DNA of 64,000 nucleotides from Chrysomallon squamiferum (GCA_012295275.1 CM022666.1:8824423-8888422), one strand, 5' to 3'; positions 12,782 through 27,026 are shown, numbered from the stretch's first letter. Made by a program: numbers and translations. Notes: generated by a model from the sequence alone, not told the origin.

Positions 12782-13416
12782 CAGTTTTCAATAATCCATT
12801 ATATTTAATCCTTTAATCCGTTATATCTAATCCGTTAATCCAAGAAAAGATATATTCTTATCCCGAAATACGTATATCCTTAATCCTACTCTGCGGGATC
12901 ACTTGATATGTGCACGTCTGTGCATTTTTCACAACGCCTACACCAGATCAGCAACCCGTAATCCAATCTAATATCTGCATTCAAAAAAACACAACATCCA
13001 AAATAAATATCAATTCTTGAGGAGTCAATAGAAGAAAAAACAAAACTGAAACACAAAAATCCCATTTCGCTTCAACGCGTGATCCAACTTTTCTGACACA
13101 CCGAGATGGTTATCGTTTTCATCGGAATTATCTCCCCTGACAGGCGTGTTTTAATTTCGTCGCCGAACCTGCAAATAAATGAAATATGATACAGTTTTTA
13201 TTTTCACTTCGTTTCGATTTCCCGTCACTTGCGTTTTGCTTACAGTAATGTGCTGCGTTTTAAAACTGCCCAGGTTTAACCCTTTCCGTCTGCGGACGTG
13301 TAGCCGCTGCTAAATTACATCCGCTGTACCGTCGTCCACGTCATCGAGAGCTGACACGTGTCCTTTTTTCTTTTATTTATTTCTTTTTTCTTTATTTCTT
13401 TATTTCTTTATTTATT
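12782..13416. other. Single-copy DNA, no gene seen
   Basis: A moderately GC-richer stretch (13090-13350). No open frame with recognisable content. Confidence 0.5.
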
Positions 13417-13417
13417 A

Positions 13418-13467
<50 letters not shown>

Positions 13468-13512
13468 TTGTGTGTGCTATGTGTGTGTGTTTGTGTGTGT
13501 GTGTGTGCGCGC
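13417..13512. repeat. (ATT)n(GT)n compound microsatellite
   Basis: About 17 ATT units are followed by interrupted GT. Confidence 0.93.
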
Positions 13513-13757
13513 GTTGAAAACGAATTTGCGTAATTCTATCATGTTTTTACGCGAAACCTTTGAACTTGATTGATAGTTTTGGTAAAGACTTACAAGTGAC
13601 GTTTCCAGGTTTAATGATAATGTATTAGCTTGTTACAAAGTTTACAGTTTCAACTGTATTAAATTTCGTACGAAGATTGAGAAACCGTTGAAAAAAAAAT
13701 TCTAAATGAAATTTACGATAATTAAAATAAATGACAATAACATAATTTAAGAAATTA

Positions 13758-13797
13758 CAATAATAATAATAGTATTAATAATAATAATAATAATAGT

Positions 13798-13832
<35 letters not shown>

Positions 13833-14110
13833 CAATAATAATAATAATGACAATAATAATAATTATAATTATAATTATAATGACAATAATAATAATGACA
13901 ATAACAATAATAATAATAATAATGACAATAATAATAATAATAATAATAATAATAACGACAGTGATGATGATTTTGATAACAATAATAACAAAAATAATTA
14001 TTATTATAAAAACAACAACAGCTACAACAATAATAATAACAGCAGCAGTAATACTAGTAATTTTAGTTTTAATTTTAGTAATAGTAGTAGTAGCAACGAC
14101 AACGACAGCA
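13758..14110. repeat. Long (AAT)n-derived tract
   Basis: About 350 bp of AAT units interrupted by GAC, GAT and AAC triplets. Poly-Ile/Thr and poly-Leu frames arise from it and are not genes. Confidence 0.9.
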
Positions 14111-16459
14111 GCAGTAGAAATAGTAAAGTTTTAAAAACTTTCCATCTGGCTGGCTGGCTGTCTATTTGTATGTCTTTGTCTCTCATCTGTAGCCTATTTA
14201 TAACTACACAAATATGTGTGTAAGTACCTACCACGATATAACCAACACGTGTACCGGAAAATAACAGCAAATCCGATTTTCATATCTGTGTAATAAACAA
14301 GATAATTTTCCTTCGAAATTGACATCACTTTCTCTTTTGAAATGTACAAAACCGAACTTATTCACCCAACCGTGACCACTTCAGCACGGACCGATATTAA
14401 CACGCACATTTCTATGGCCAAACTGTTGAAGCGTAACAGGACTGTGTAATCGAGGTTAGCAGTGGAGTCTCGTGCTGACGTAGATAGCATGGTGCTCGTG
14501 GACGGCGAGAACTCCCGAACCCCCCCCCCTCCGGTTTTACATACAGCCCCAGCAGTTTAACTAAACAATGCGAGTAAGTGAAATTGACAAAAGCCTGGTT
14601 TGAAATCGACAAAAGACTACAAATGAAATTAACAATAGGCTCTCGAGATATCCTTTGTGCCGGCTTTCTGCGCTTTTCACCTTTTCAAATTCAAATCAAT
14701 TTGTCAGCGAAAATCTTCGCTTTGGAGACCTCTCCGCTAAAAAATTCTATTCATAAACAACTGCCAAACGAGATGACAGAAAAATTTTAAAAGCCCGAAT
14801 AAAAATTAGAAAGGAATTTTAAAATCACTTTTGTCTTGTCGACTGCGTAACAGTCTCATAAAGATGAGAGCAGATATAAAGTTATTATTATATTTAGGAT
14901 TGAAAGTTGAAAAAAAGAAAAGAAAAAGGATAACAATTGTCATGTTTCCTGTTTGCTTTCAAGGGATTATAAATCACTTTTATTTATCATACATTTATTT
15001 TTTTTTCGTAAAAAATAGAAGAAGAAAATAATAACAAATAAATGAAAGAGGTAAGAAAATGTTTTTTGAATTGCAAATTAGTCTTCAGGAATATCTTTAT
15101 GAAATCACTTCAGTCTGCAGGCGTTTCTCTCTTTCTGTCTTTCTGTTTCTTTGCTTCTCTGTCTCTTTCTCTCTATCTTCCTATTTGTGTTTTTTTAATA
15201 TATTTTCTTCTCTATCCAGTCTGTTTTATGTTTTCTTTTTCCTTCATTTTTAACAAATGTATATATTCCGAATCAATACGTAAATGTTTATAATTTGAAA
15301 AAAAAAAAAAAAAATTTACAGTGTTTATCTATTCACAATTCTTGGCTTTGCTCTGTCTTCGCCAGTGCTTGCCGCCATATCCAAACCAAACTGGCTTCCA
15401 GTCCAGCTCAAACACCATTGTGAGCATGTGGATATCAGTTTTATTTATTTCATTATTAATTTTCTTAGGCGGGCTGAGGGTGCTGCGCGCACCTGGGAAA
15501 ACCCTCTCAACAGCAGAAAAAAAAAAAAAAAATGAATGTGTTAGTTTTATAACGAAAGCAATATCGCTTGATCTCGAAATAAAAAAGTAAAATAAAATAA
15601 ATCTTTGCCATTCCTTCCTCTCGAGAATTTGTTAGCATCCTTAATAAACGATCAGTTTAAATCAAATCAGCTCTTAATTCCTCTAACCAGTGTTACAGCC
15701 GCGGGTAAATTCCCGCCGTTTCCCGCGCGCCGACTAGCGCGCGCGCTGCCTTACGATCGTCGCTCAATTTCAGCTGACAAGCGTCGCGTGACGGTTCCCA
15801 TTCCCAAGTAATTGGCGGCACGCTCGTGCTATTTGTCTTAAAGGGACATAATTCAATTCGTTATTGATTGCCCCTTTAAGACCGCTACTACTGTGGCGCC
15901 GATTTGTTTCCGTATTTTAACCTTTACTTCTATTTTTATTTCTTATTTTTTATTTTTTATTTATGGAGGGGGAGAGGGATCCTTTTTTAATTCTAATTTT
16001 ATTTTGATTTTTTTTGTTTCTTATTTTTTATCTGTTATTATAAGGGCCAACCCTCATTTAACCCTAATTTTTTTAACATTAACCTTTTCCTTCCTGTTAA
16101 CGTAATTATAATGTTAAAGATGATAAAATGTGCTTACCTGTCAAACACCGTTAGGAAAAAGGTTTATTACATCAGAGGCCCCTTTAAGGATTTTCAGTTT
16201 TCAAATAGCTGTTCTCTTAATCTCAGAGTAGTAAAAAGAGTGTTAGTACTGCCATGAATTCAGTGATTTTTATATACTATCTTAGCTGTAACAAAATACA
16301 GGTCTGCTTCATCTTAAATGTTAAATATATATAGACATATTTGCATTTGATTTTATTGCTATTTTTTAAAGTGGTTTGAATAGTGTGTATGTATGTATGT
16401 ATGAATGTATCCATACTTTCAAAGAAATAGTTTCTATTAACATACAAACATTGATTCAT

Positions 16460-16463
<4 letters not shown>
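14111..16463. other. Single-copy islands, no gene identified
   Basis: Balanced-composition segments at about 14340-14800 and 15600-15905 alternate with T-rich DNA. 15690-15900 is CpG-bearing and includes TAATTGG and TTATTGATTG-type homeodomain-like cores. Open frames conflict between strands and none has a recognisable domain. Possible conserved regulatory DNA (inference). Confidence 0.4.

Positions 16464-16490
<27 letters not shown>
16464..16490. repeat. (AT)n microsatellite
   Basis: About 13 AT units. Confidence 0.9.
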
Positions 16491-16914
16491 GTATACATAT
16501 ACATACAGAGACAGAGAAAGACAGACACACGTACGTCTGTGCATGTATGTAAGCATGCTAGTACTGTTGTTCCCACCTATTTATATCATTTTCGATCATT
16601 TTAAATCGTTTTTTTTAACACGATTATTGTGTTACATTATTAACATTTTATTTTATTTAACGCTTTGCTTGGTTTACTTCTCTTATATATTTTGTTTTTG
16701 TTGTTCTTTTTCTTTGTTTCTTTGTTTGTTTTCCTTTTGTTTTTGCTTTTTTTTTATTTCCCATGCGGGCCCGAAATAGAAAAAGTTGTATATGTAAGTA
16801 CAGCTGTAGAGTTTATCAAACAAGACCTTCCCTCAACCGCTCTTTGGTTTATCAAATACTTTATATTTTATTACAACCCAGTATAACATCAATACTTTTA
16901 TCATTTATAAATTA

Positions 16915-16957
16915 ATATAATATAGTATAATATAATATAATATAATATAATATAATT
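16915..16957. repeat. (TATAA)n pentanucleotide
   Basis: About 8 tandem TATAA-type units. Confidence 0.85.
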
Positions 16958-17010
16958 ACTTACGACTTTGAAATATCCAAGCGTCTACGTTAAAATTTAT
17001 AATTTATTCA

Positions 17011-17040
17011 TGACGTCACAATACCGTGACCTTTAACCTA
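17011..17040 (+). promoter_or_regulatory. CRE palindrome plus DR1-like site (copy B)
   Basis: TGACGTCA (17011-17018) is followed at a 16-bp offset by TGACCTTTAACCT, the same pairing as at 4558 and 33677. Flanks are only weakly alike (both upstream sides contain acttacg and gaaata). Confidence 0.4.
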
Positions 17041-17284
17041 ACGTTACGTTGTTCACCTGGCGCAAGCTAATAAAAGATTATCTATATGCTGTTTGTAAAC
17101 ACTTGATACATTCACGTGCTTGCAGTTTCACGATATATAAACCAGATCAGAAACTCGCAATCACGTCCACTCTCCCTATAAAATATTTAAAAACCAAAAC
17201 ATCACAAATAAACATCATTTTAAAGGCCAATTTCTCCAAAACACTGGCGCTGTTGATATTGTTCGGTTTTATTTATTTATTTGC
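17041..17284. other. Single-copy spacer
   Basis: No gene recognised. Confidence 0.4.
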
Positions 17285-17535
17285 AGTATTAGTAGAAGAA
17301 GCAGTAGTAGTTATAGTAGTAGATATGTAGTGGTAATAGCAGAAGCAGTAAAAGTGGCAGTAGTATTTAGAAAAGGAGTAGTAGTAGTAGTAGCAGCTGT
17401 TGTCGTAGTAATAGCAGCAGCAGTAGTTTTAAAGAAGAATCATCTATAGCATTAAAAGTTGCTGTTGTAGTTATAGTAGTAGTTGTCATAGTAGTAATTG
17501 TTGTTGCAGTAGTTGTAGTAGTAGCAGTAATAGCC
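17285..17535. repeat. Degenerate TAG/GTA triplet tract
   Basis: Imperfect TAG, CAG and GTA triplets over about 250 bp. Confidence 0.8.
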
Positions 17536-17935
17536 ATATCACCAGTAAAACAGATCTCCTGCCCACTCTTACTTCCACAATATTTGTTTTTTTCGTTTCT
17601 TTTATCCTTCACACCTAATCACCCTGACCTCTCCCCACCCCCTGAGTTTCTGCTGTTAGATCAGTTTCACGCGGGACGTACCAAATACCGCGAAGAGTTA
17701 AAAAGTGCCCGCGCGCTGCTCGTTGTCACTGTCGAAGACGAGTGACTGCGACGTGTGCCCCGCTGGGACTGACGACTGGTATCCGGTAATTTGTTTACAC
17801 AGCGTAAAATTATGTCTACACCTGTCGACTCAAACAAATATGACCTGTTAACTGAAGCAGCAATTGGAATTAAGGGTGTTTTTTTAAAAGCGAGAGAAAG
17901 ATATATGGAGATGTGGAGAGAAGATAAGACTAGGG
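17536..17935. other. Single-copy DNA incl. CpG-bearing segment
   Basis: 17640-17790 is GC-richer (gcccgcgcgctgctcg). No gene supported. Confidence 0.4.
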
Positions 17936-17981
17936 AGGGAGAGAGAGAGGGTTGAGGGTGGAGGGACAGAGAGACAGAGAC

Positions 17982-18072
<91 letters not shown>

Positions 18073-18090
18073 GTGAGTGAGTGAGTGAGT
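17936..18090. repeat. (GA)n then (GAGT)n
   Basis: The GA array (about 17988-18068) ends in five GAGT units. Confidence 0.95.
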
Positions 18091-18364
18091 TAGGGCGGAG
18101 AACAGAGAAAGAAAGAGAATTAAGAGAGACAGAAAGACAAAACCTAGACAGTGAGACTGAAAGAAAGAATGAAAGAAAGAGACAGAGACAGGTAGACAAA
18201 TAGAAAGTATTGTAATTATGAAAGGAATATGTTCTCAGGCCGTTATACTAACATGAAGCATTGAAGTAGATTTGTATTAATTATAAAAAGTTTTTTCTTA
18301 GTTGATATTTGAAACTTCCACTCGTTTTAATGCTCTTCTTTAGTTACTAAATATAAATATAGCT

Positions 18365-18620
18365 TTGTTAATAACTACTAATACTATTACTACTACTGTT
18401 ACAACTACTACTACTACCACTAATATTAATATTAATACTAATATTAATATTAATACTAATATTAATATTAATACTAATAGTAATATTAATATTAATACTA
18501 ATATTAATACTAATACTAATATTAATACTAATACTAATATTAATACTAATATTAATACTAATACTAATATTAATACTAATATTACTGTTAGCACTACTAC
18601 TACTAATACTACCACTACTA
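18365..18620. repeat. (TAATAT/TAATAC) hexamer array in ACT triplets
   Basis: A block of alternating TAATAT and TAATAC hexamers (18420-18585), in higher-order 12- and 18-bp periods, is flanked by ACT triplets. Low-complexity frames on both strands are artefacts. Confidence 0.9.
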
Positions 18621-18729
18621 TAACGTATTATATTGCTGCTAAGCTTACTAAAGCATTCCTATTATTATCGTTACTACTACTACTATAACTTTACTTCTAC
18701 TACTACTATTACTACTTCATACATGCAAT

Positions 18730-18744
18730 TATTTATTTCTTTGT

Positions 18745-18803
<59 letters not shown>

Positions 18804-18840
18804 TTCATTCATTCATTCATTCATTCATTCATTCATTTAT
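18730..18840. repeat. (TTTA)n(TTCA)n tetranucleotide
   Basis: About 18 TTTA units shift to about 8 TTCA units at roughly 18803. Confidence 0.95.
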
Positions 18841-19786
18841 GTATTTATTTACAAATTAACAGATGTGCCTGTAGACACTCAAACAACCAAACAAACCAGA
18901 TTAATAATTACATTAACAACCTTATAATCTTCACCGTATCTTATTCCAACCCTAAAAACAAAAAACTCCACCCTATCCACCCCTTCTCCGACTGAACATT
19001 GTTTTATCTATAAAACAAAGCCTCTCCCTCGGGGCGTAATTATCAGTCGACGGAGGGTCCCCGTGACAAGGAAACTGAGGTTGCCCGCGGCTTCCACTGT
19101 AAAGTAAACTGAATACAGCCAAGTCTACTACACAAAATGTCTGATTCTCAAACAATGCGCTCCTATTTGCACCATGTGATGCCAGCCACGAGAGGAAAAT
19201 GGAAGATATATTTATGGCTTTCGGAATTCTATGGCGGGCAACGAAATCGTCAGCCGCCTGTTTATAGCGAAGTCGAGAAGCGAAGCTAAATAGTTATGTT
19301 ACTCGCAAACAACAATAGAATCTTTTTCCTCTTTTGTTCTTTATGAGTTGAGGGATTCAACTGGAATGAAATGATTATAGGAATAATTTTTTTTTTTTTT
19401 CTCTCTCTCTCTTTCTCTCTTTTTACATGTGTAGCATGTGAAACAAATCGTTTTTCGTTTTGTTTTTTAGACTTTGTGATTTTCTGAGGTTTTTGTATTC
19501 AGTAGGAAGATTTTAAATGAAATAAAAAGCATCATAAAAATACTTCTTACAGTTGCCATGGCAACCAATTATTGTTAATTTCCATGTGCGATGAGTAATA
19601 ATCATTAGTGGAATCTGCACAGAGCGGTTATAACGAAATCTGTTTGTTTGTTAAAACACGGACAGAACAACGGACAGGCGGACAGTCCAGTGAAGACAAC
19701 ATTTACTAAGATTTCTTTATAATCATTTATTTTATAAATAATTAAATTATTAATACATTCATATAAATAAATAAAAATAAATAAAT
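18841..19786. other. Single-copy island, no gene identified
   Basis: The 18985-19290 segment is GC-richer (gcctctccctcggggcgtaa) but has no recognisable coding frame. A perfect X-box palindrome lies at 19552. Confidence 0.4.
19552..19565. promoter_or_regulatory. Perfect palindromic X-box (RFX site)
   Basis: GTTGCCATGGCAAC is the full inverted-repeat RFX consensus (GTTNCCATGGNAAC). RFX factors control genes of ciliated sensory neurons in animals. No promoter or gene can be tied to it here. Confidence 0.5.
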
Positions 19787-19798
19787 AAATATATATAA

Positions 19799-19883
<85 letters not shown>
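19787..19883. repeat. (TA)n microsatellite
   Basis: About 40 TA units with a TAAA-rich left shoulder. Confidence 0.95.
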
Positions 19884-19885
<2 letters not shown>

Positions 19886-20734
19886 GTATGTATGTATATA
19901 TAAATAATAATGTAACTAATATAATAGAATAAAATCCATACAAGTAATAAATAAGTAAACAATTTAAGTTAATCATTTAAATAAAATAAAATTAAATTAA
20001 ATTAAATTAAACTGATAGTAATTCAAAGCAAACAAAATCAGGTTTCGCCACACAAACATTAAAAACAAATTTTATTCTAATCGGCCGCTTTACGCTAACT
20101 CGTAATAATTAAATAAATTATGAATGAATGAAAGAAGGTGGGAAGGAATAAATTAACGAATGTACCCAAAAAGCAACGAATTTATGCATAACAACATGAC
20201 AACCCAAATACTTAAAATCAGATATGTGATATGTGTATATATAATGACAATACCTGACAGGGGACACATTGTTGCTATACAAAGTACTACTTTCATAAAT
20301 TAGCAGCAACAAATACACTGTGTGGTCCTTCCCATTGTCAGAACACTACACTGAGCTACTGGCGTTCGTAATCCAGTCTGGTACCCGGCTAGAACGGGAA
20401 ATAGACCAATATGGGCAGTACACTCTCTGACTCACAACTCACAACTTTCGAATTACGATTAAAAAGAAGAAAAATATTTAAATTATTACGCCATGCTTTA
20501 ACTGTCAAAAAAATTAATAATAGTAATAGTAATAAATAGAAGAAATGACATAAGAAATAATAGATAAATAAAGAAATAAAAGAAAAAGAAAAGAAAAGAA
20601 AAAGAAAGGAAGATATAACGGATAATAAGCTTTAGTAATGAAGATGTTTTTAATGTATGTTAGCTTTCTCAAAAATATCAAATTTTCTTAAACATTATCA
20701 TTTCTTAAACGAAAAGTATTATTTCAGTAATATG
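19884..20734. other. AT-rich spacer, nothing recognised
   Basis: Purine-rich at 20575-20615. A short tRNA A-box-like string on the minus strand near 20350 lacks a B-box. No gene. Confidence 0.5.
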
Positions 20735-20990
20735 TATGAAGATATATGTGTGTATGTGTAGGTGCATGCATGTATGTATAGGTATGTATGTATGTATGTA
20801 TGTGTAGTGCATATATATATATATACATATATGTGTGTGTGTGTGTTTGTGTGTATATGTATGTATGCATGTACATGTAAGTGTCTGTATGTGTATGAGT
20901 TTAACATATACATATATGCATACATACATACACACATACATACACACATACATACACACACATACAAACATACATACTTTACATATACAC
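20735..20990. repeat. GTAT/GT tract facing a CATA/CA tract
   Basis: A (GTAT)n/(GT)n block (20740-20905) is followed by its complement-strand equivalent (CATA)n/(CA)n (20905-20990), giving a large imperfect inverted repeat. Frames on both strands are repeat artefacts. Confidence 0.85.
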
Positions 20991-21514
20991 CCACACTCAC
21001 AGACATTAACATGCACACACAAAACAGATAAAACAGATAGCACATATCTAGACCTATTAACGATTCCGCTGTGTTATACAAATATTTCTCAACCACTGAC
21101 AACGTCAGCAATGTTTAGCGTGACACAACTCAGACGTCGTTACAGCGACGTTAACGAGGGATTACCAAACACGATACGCCAACAAAACGAACGCGACAAA
21201 CGCAAAGTGAACACATTTAAATAACAGAGTAAAAATGTCAACAGCCCGCAAAACGAAAATAAAGTGAAGATGATAAAACACTCAAAGCTGTGACTCGACA
21301 TAAACCTCGATTTTATGACATCCGACCTCTTCGTAGAACACCGAATTATATAATGTGTCAGAAAGCTAATAGCTAAAAGCTTATCTTATGTGGGTTTGAG
21401 GGAGGGGTATGTGGGGAAAGAAGGTAAATGTCAGTAATTAGCTCATAAGTGATAACGGAATTCAAAATAAAAAAAAAAAAAATTTGTTTGATTATGTAAT
21501 TAAAGATCGTAATA
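20991..21514. other. Single-copy spacer
   Basis: Includes a less AT-rich stretch at 21060-21210. No protein recognised. Confidence 0.4.
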
Positions 21515-21810
21515 TTTGTATGTGTGTATTTGTGCATATCTGTATGTGTGTATATGTGTATGTGTGTATGTGTATTTGTGTATGTGTGTACGTGTATTTG
21601 TGTATGTGTGTATGTGTATTTGTGCATGTGTGTATGTGTGTATTCGATGGATTTGAACATTCGTTTGAATTAAATAAAGCCTAGCATATAGAAGCATACA
21701 CACATACAACACACATGTATGCACATACATGCATACACACACATTCACACATACATACATATACACAGTATATACATAAATACATACATACATATACATA
21801 TGTATGTTTA
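21515..21810. repeat. Second GTAT-then-CATA inverted tract
   Basis: GTGTATGT repeats (21515-21645) are followed by CATACA repeats (21695-21805), the same facing arrangement as at 20735-20990. Confidence 0.8.
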
Positions 21811-22428
21811 CATAGATACACAGATATATGTATAGAATGTCTAAATGCTGTATAAAATATACAAACAGACGAACAAAAAGGGTTAAACGACATATACATG
21901 TGAAATTCGATGAACTATACAAACATTCACACAAAGAGATTTAAACTGACTTACATAACGAGAAACATCTCACAAACATTACCTAGCTGTCCGCTCGCAC
22001 AACGAATTCTTTTCGTAAATATCTTCTCTTTTTTCTTTTTTTTTTTTTTTTTATATTTTTTGTTTAGCTTTAGATGTCATAGATTCATGTTATGGCGACT
22101 GGACTCTTTTCAAGCAAGTCTGAAAAGAGGGTTTTTGCAAAAAGCTGCTATTGTGGCTGAAAGAAAAGACGTACGTTAAAACTCTGGCCCGGCGAGTGTA
22201 TCATTTCGCATAGCGAGCCGCTATAATGCACGTTAGTCGATTCCTTTGTGCTTGGGATAATGGCCCACTTGAAAAAAGCCACAAAGAAGGCGGCGTTTCA
22301 TTGTATGCACACAATACAACCCGCTTCTAAATATGTTCAGTATAATACAAATGAAGTGAACGGGTCTAGCAAACGGTACCATGAAACTGTCTATAATCGT
22401 AGTAGCCCATTGGATTGTCGCCGATAAT
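21811..22428. other. Single-copy island, no gene identified
   Basis: 22075-22400 is of balanced composition with short conflicting frames and no recognisable domain. Confidence 0.4.
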
Positions 22429-22533
22429 TTTTTTTTTTTTTTTTTTTCTTTTAGTTTGCTTTTCTTTACTTGTCCCACCATTAAATCGACTTCAGGCTTT
22501 ATTTCTTTTTTTTTTTTTTTTTTTTTTGTTATG

Positions 22534-22576
<43 letters not shown>
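22429..22576. repeat. Poly(T) tracts
   Basis: Three long T-runs with few interruptions. Confidence 0.9.
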
Positions 22577-22577
<1 letters not shown>

Positions 22578-23338
22578 TTCGCTACTGGAGACTTTGTAAA
22601 TTGTTTCTCAAAAGGTTGAGAGAACATATATGAAGTCTAGGTAAAGAATACGGCATTGAATTTCGCATACAAGACCAACATAATGACGGGAATTCTTGGC
22701 AACAGTTGTAAAGTTGTTTTCTTCCAGTTTTATTTTATTTTATTATTACACCTTTTTGTTACTCGTTTTATTGTTCATAGACCTGGCGTTTGTATTGTGT
22801 TTTGTTTCCTTTAGGTTAGACGAGCCACGTACAAAACAGCGCAAACACACAAAACCATGCTTCGGTGGGAAACTTAGGCTTAAAAGAAGCGTTCTGTGAA
22901 AGCAGGGTAGTTTCCGAATAACAGTCTCTAAGAGGGACATTTCTCTTTGTATATAATGAATATTTTTTTATATTTATTCGTTGTAGTAGTTAATAAAACT
23001 ATTCATGATAAACTCGAGTGATCTCAGCATACTGCATAAAAGAAGAAGTTGTTATTCTGAAGATTAAAACATGAATCGAGCTATTAAAAATAAACATACA
23101 TTGTTATAGCTACATTCTGAAACACCCGTATAGAATTTCACTCAAGTTTATACCTAGATATATAAGTATTCTCACTCATAAGAACTCACAGATAAAACCA
23201 ATTGATACACACACATTTATATAGATACACACACATTTATATACACATATACAGGACTACACAAAAAAAGAAGATATTTATAGATACTCTCAGACAAGTA
23301 CGGTAAGATCTACAAACTATCAGTTATATAGACACTCA
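22577..23338. other. Single-copy DNA, no gene seen
   Basis: The 22690-22900 segment is open in both strands for about 65 codons without a recognisable domain. The rest is AT-rich. Confidence 0.45.
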
Positions 23339-23645
23339 CATATACGTACGGAACGATCTACCCAAACTAAACTAACATTATAGAGACATTTACCCATTTA
23401 TATAGAGACACTCACATATACGTAGGGTAAGATATTCACAAACTAAACTAACATTATAGAGACATTTACCCATTTATATAGAGACACTCACATATACACG
23501 TAGGGTAAGATATTCACAAACTAAACTAACATTATAGAGACATTTACCCATTTATATAGAAACACTCAAATATACGTAGGGTAAGATATTCACAAACTAA
23601 GAGTTATAGAGATATAAACACATTTATATAGACACACACAAACAC
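23339..23645. repeat. 76-bp minisatellite, about 4 copies
   Basis: catatacgta-type starts lie at 23339, 23415, 23491 and 23569 (76, 76 and 78 bp). The unit contains gggtaagatattcacaaac and acatttacccatttatatag. The first copy is divergent (acggaacgatctaccc) and the last is incomplete. Confidence 0.9.
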
Positions 23646-24290
23646 ATAGGCTAAGATATATTCAGCCAGTCATAGATATACAGACAGCACCACAGAGGTT
23701 TACAGTCATAGAAACAGAAATATAGATAAAGGGATTCACTGGAACGTATGGATGCAGATTCGATTTTTTTTTTTCTATTTCGATTTCTTTATGTTATTTT
23801 CTATTTATTTTTTCTTAGCTTGTTTCGTGTTAATTTCTTTTATGTTTTCTTTTCTTTTTTTCATTATTCGTTTACTTTTTTCTTCTTTGTTTCTTCCACT
23901 CTTGTATTTTTCTCACATTTACTTCTTTTTATTATTTTTATAATTTCTTTTCTTTATTTTTATTTTATTCCTTTTTTCTTCGTTTTATACACAGTCATTA
24001 TTATTATTATTCACGTAGTCTCTTCTTTTATTCATTACATTCATTCTACTTTCATTTCTTCTTTTTTTCCATTCATTTGATCTTGTCTCTTTTCTCCTTT
24101 TCCTTTCTTATTAAACTTGACCAAACTACAGTCACAAAAAGATTTTTCTTCCAAGCAGCGTCATTCCAGCACTGTCTTGCAAAGACTACGACCACGACCA
24201 GTCCTAACGAGAAAATATCGAAACTCGCAAAAAAAGGAAATATTTCTTTTTATTTTTATCTTTTTTCTTTTTCTTTTGCAAGCATCTGAA
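23646..24290. other. Pyrimidine-rich DNA
   Basis: 23760-24110 is dominated by T and C on the plus strand. The Phe-rich frames are compositional artefacts. Confidence 0.6.
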
Positions 24291-25260
24291 GAAGCGTGAA
24301 AGAATTGCAAGATTTTCTGGGCACGCGAGCTGATTTACAAATCCGGCCATTCAACAAGAAGACAACAGAAAAAGATGACTCGGAAATGGCATTCAATGAA
24401 CGCACAAAGGCACGTGCGTCTTAATAGACGGCCCGAGATGAGCCGAGATGGCAGTGTTTAAATGGATGCCTCAGTCTGCGAAGTTAAACCCGTCACTTTG
24501 GTCTAATCGCGTCTTTTTTGCCTCCAGATTGGAGCCGCACTAAAGGATGGCCGAATTTCATCAGGAACGAAAAGACGCCATAGAATTTCTCCTTTTCACT
24601 GTTTAGCTGAAGCTTTCAAAAGGGACGTCACGTTTCTTGCAAATGAAATATGTGCAGATATTCTATGCAGCTTCAACGTATCGGATGAGGGAGACAGAGA
24701 GGAAAAAGAATCGGGACTCGGGCTTGATAAATAAGAGCATTGTTCGGACCGACACGATAAAGTGTCCCAGTATTTAGAGGAAAATGTATTTCTCTTGGTG
24801 AATACGGGATGCTATCAACTGCTGTATTCATCGCTCGCATCAGCGGGGAAGAGGCCTATTCACAAAAGTAAAATATGATAGTCACTTCTCAATGGTGATT
24901 TTCAATGGGTTCTGGAAAATATCTCCTCGCGTCCATTGTACACGCGCTTTTTGAAGGAAAAAAAAAAGAGTTTTTCTATGGGCAGAATTCACTGATCAAC
25001 CGAAGTGGTTGAAATTGCAGCGAAGTTACAAAGCAGGAGGGCTGAAAAGAGAGATATTCGTAAAGAAAGTGAAACAAAAGCGGCTCCATTACTGTGTTAT
25101 TGGATGGCTGACGCGTCGAATACTGTACATATTTGCAAAGTGTTAAAGCAAATATTTAATGGCTTGCGACTTTGGTGTTCTAGTCAGCGGGAGGAATTAA
25201 GTGAACACGTTAAAGCGTGCGACAAACACACGAATCTGAACAACTCTCCTCGCTTTCCTT
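24291..25260. other. Largest repeat-free single-copy island, no gene identified
   Basis: Nearly 1 kb without microsatellites and with balanced composition. The longest frame (25005-25355, +) runs into a CT repeat and shows no recognisable domain; other frames are short. It could hold regulatory elements or non-coding exons. Confidence 0.4.
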
Positions 25261-25575
<315 letters not shown>

Positions 25576-25731
25576 CGTGTTCACCAAAACTTTCTGTCTT
25601 TGTGTCTCTATCTCCCTATCCATGTTTAACTTTTTCTCTGTCTCTTTGTATTATCATATTTAATTTGTTAATAAGTTAGAGAGACAGGGAAGGGCAATTT
25701 AAAAATATTACACATCAAATTACACACACAC

Positions 25732-26619
<888 letters not shown>

Positions 26620-26786
26620 ATTATCATTGTTATTGTTATTATTATAATTATTATTATTATCATCATCATCGTCATCATTATTATTACTATTATATTACTA
26701 GTATTTATTTATTTATTTATTTATTTATTTATTATTAATTTTATTATTACTACTTCTACTGCTGCTACAACTACTATTACTGGTAC

Positions 26787-26853
<67 letters not shown>

Positions 26854-26855
26854 TC
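26620..26855. repeat. (ATT)n / (TTTA)n tracts
   Basis: Mixed ATT, CAT and TTTA, ending in about 22 pure ATT units (26790-26852). Confidence 0.92.
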
Positions 26856-27026
26856 AGGTTAAATCGTTTATTATGTAATGTGAAACTGTTAAGTAAGTCT
26901 TTCTTGCATCATTAATTTTATATTACTTGTTGTGTTTTTACATGTTCCTCTATAAGTATATGTTTGCATGTGTGTACGTATTTATGTATGTATATAATAT
27001 ATAGGTAGGTATGTGTTTAAATATCT

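Noticed and set aside
20300-20370. tRNA-like gene on the minus strand
   Set aside because: An A-box-like CAGTAGCTCAGTGTAG is present, but no B-box or cloverleaf follows.
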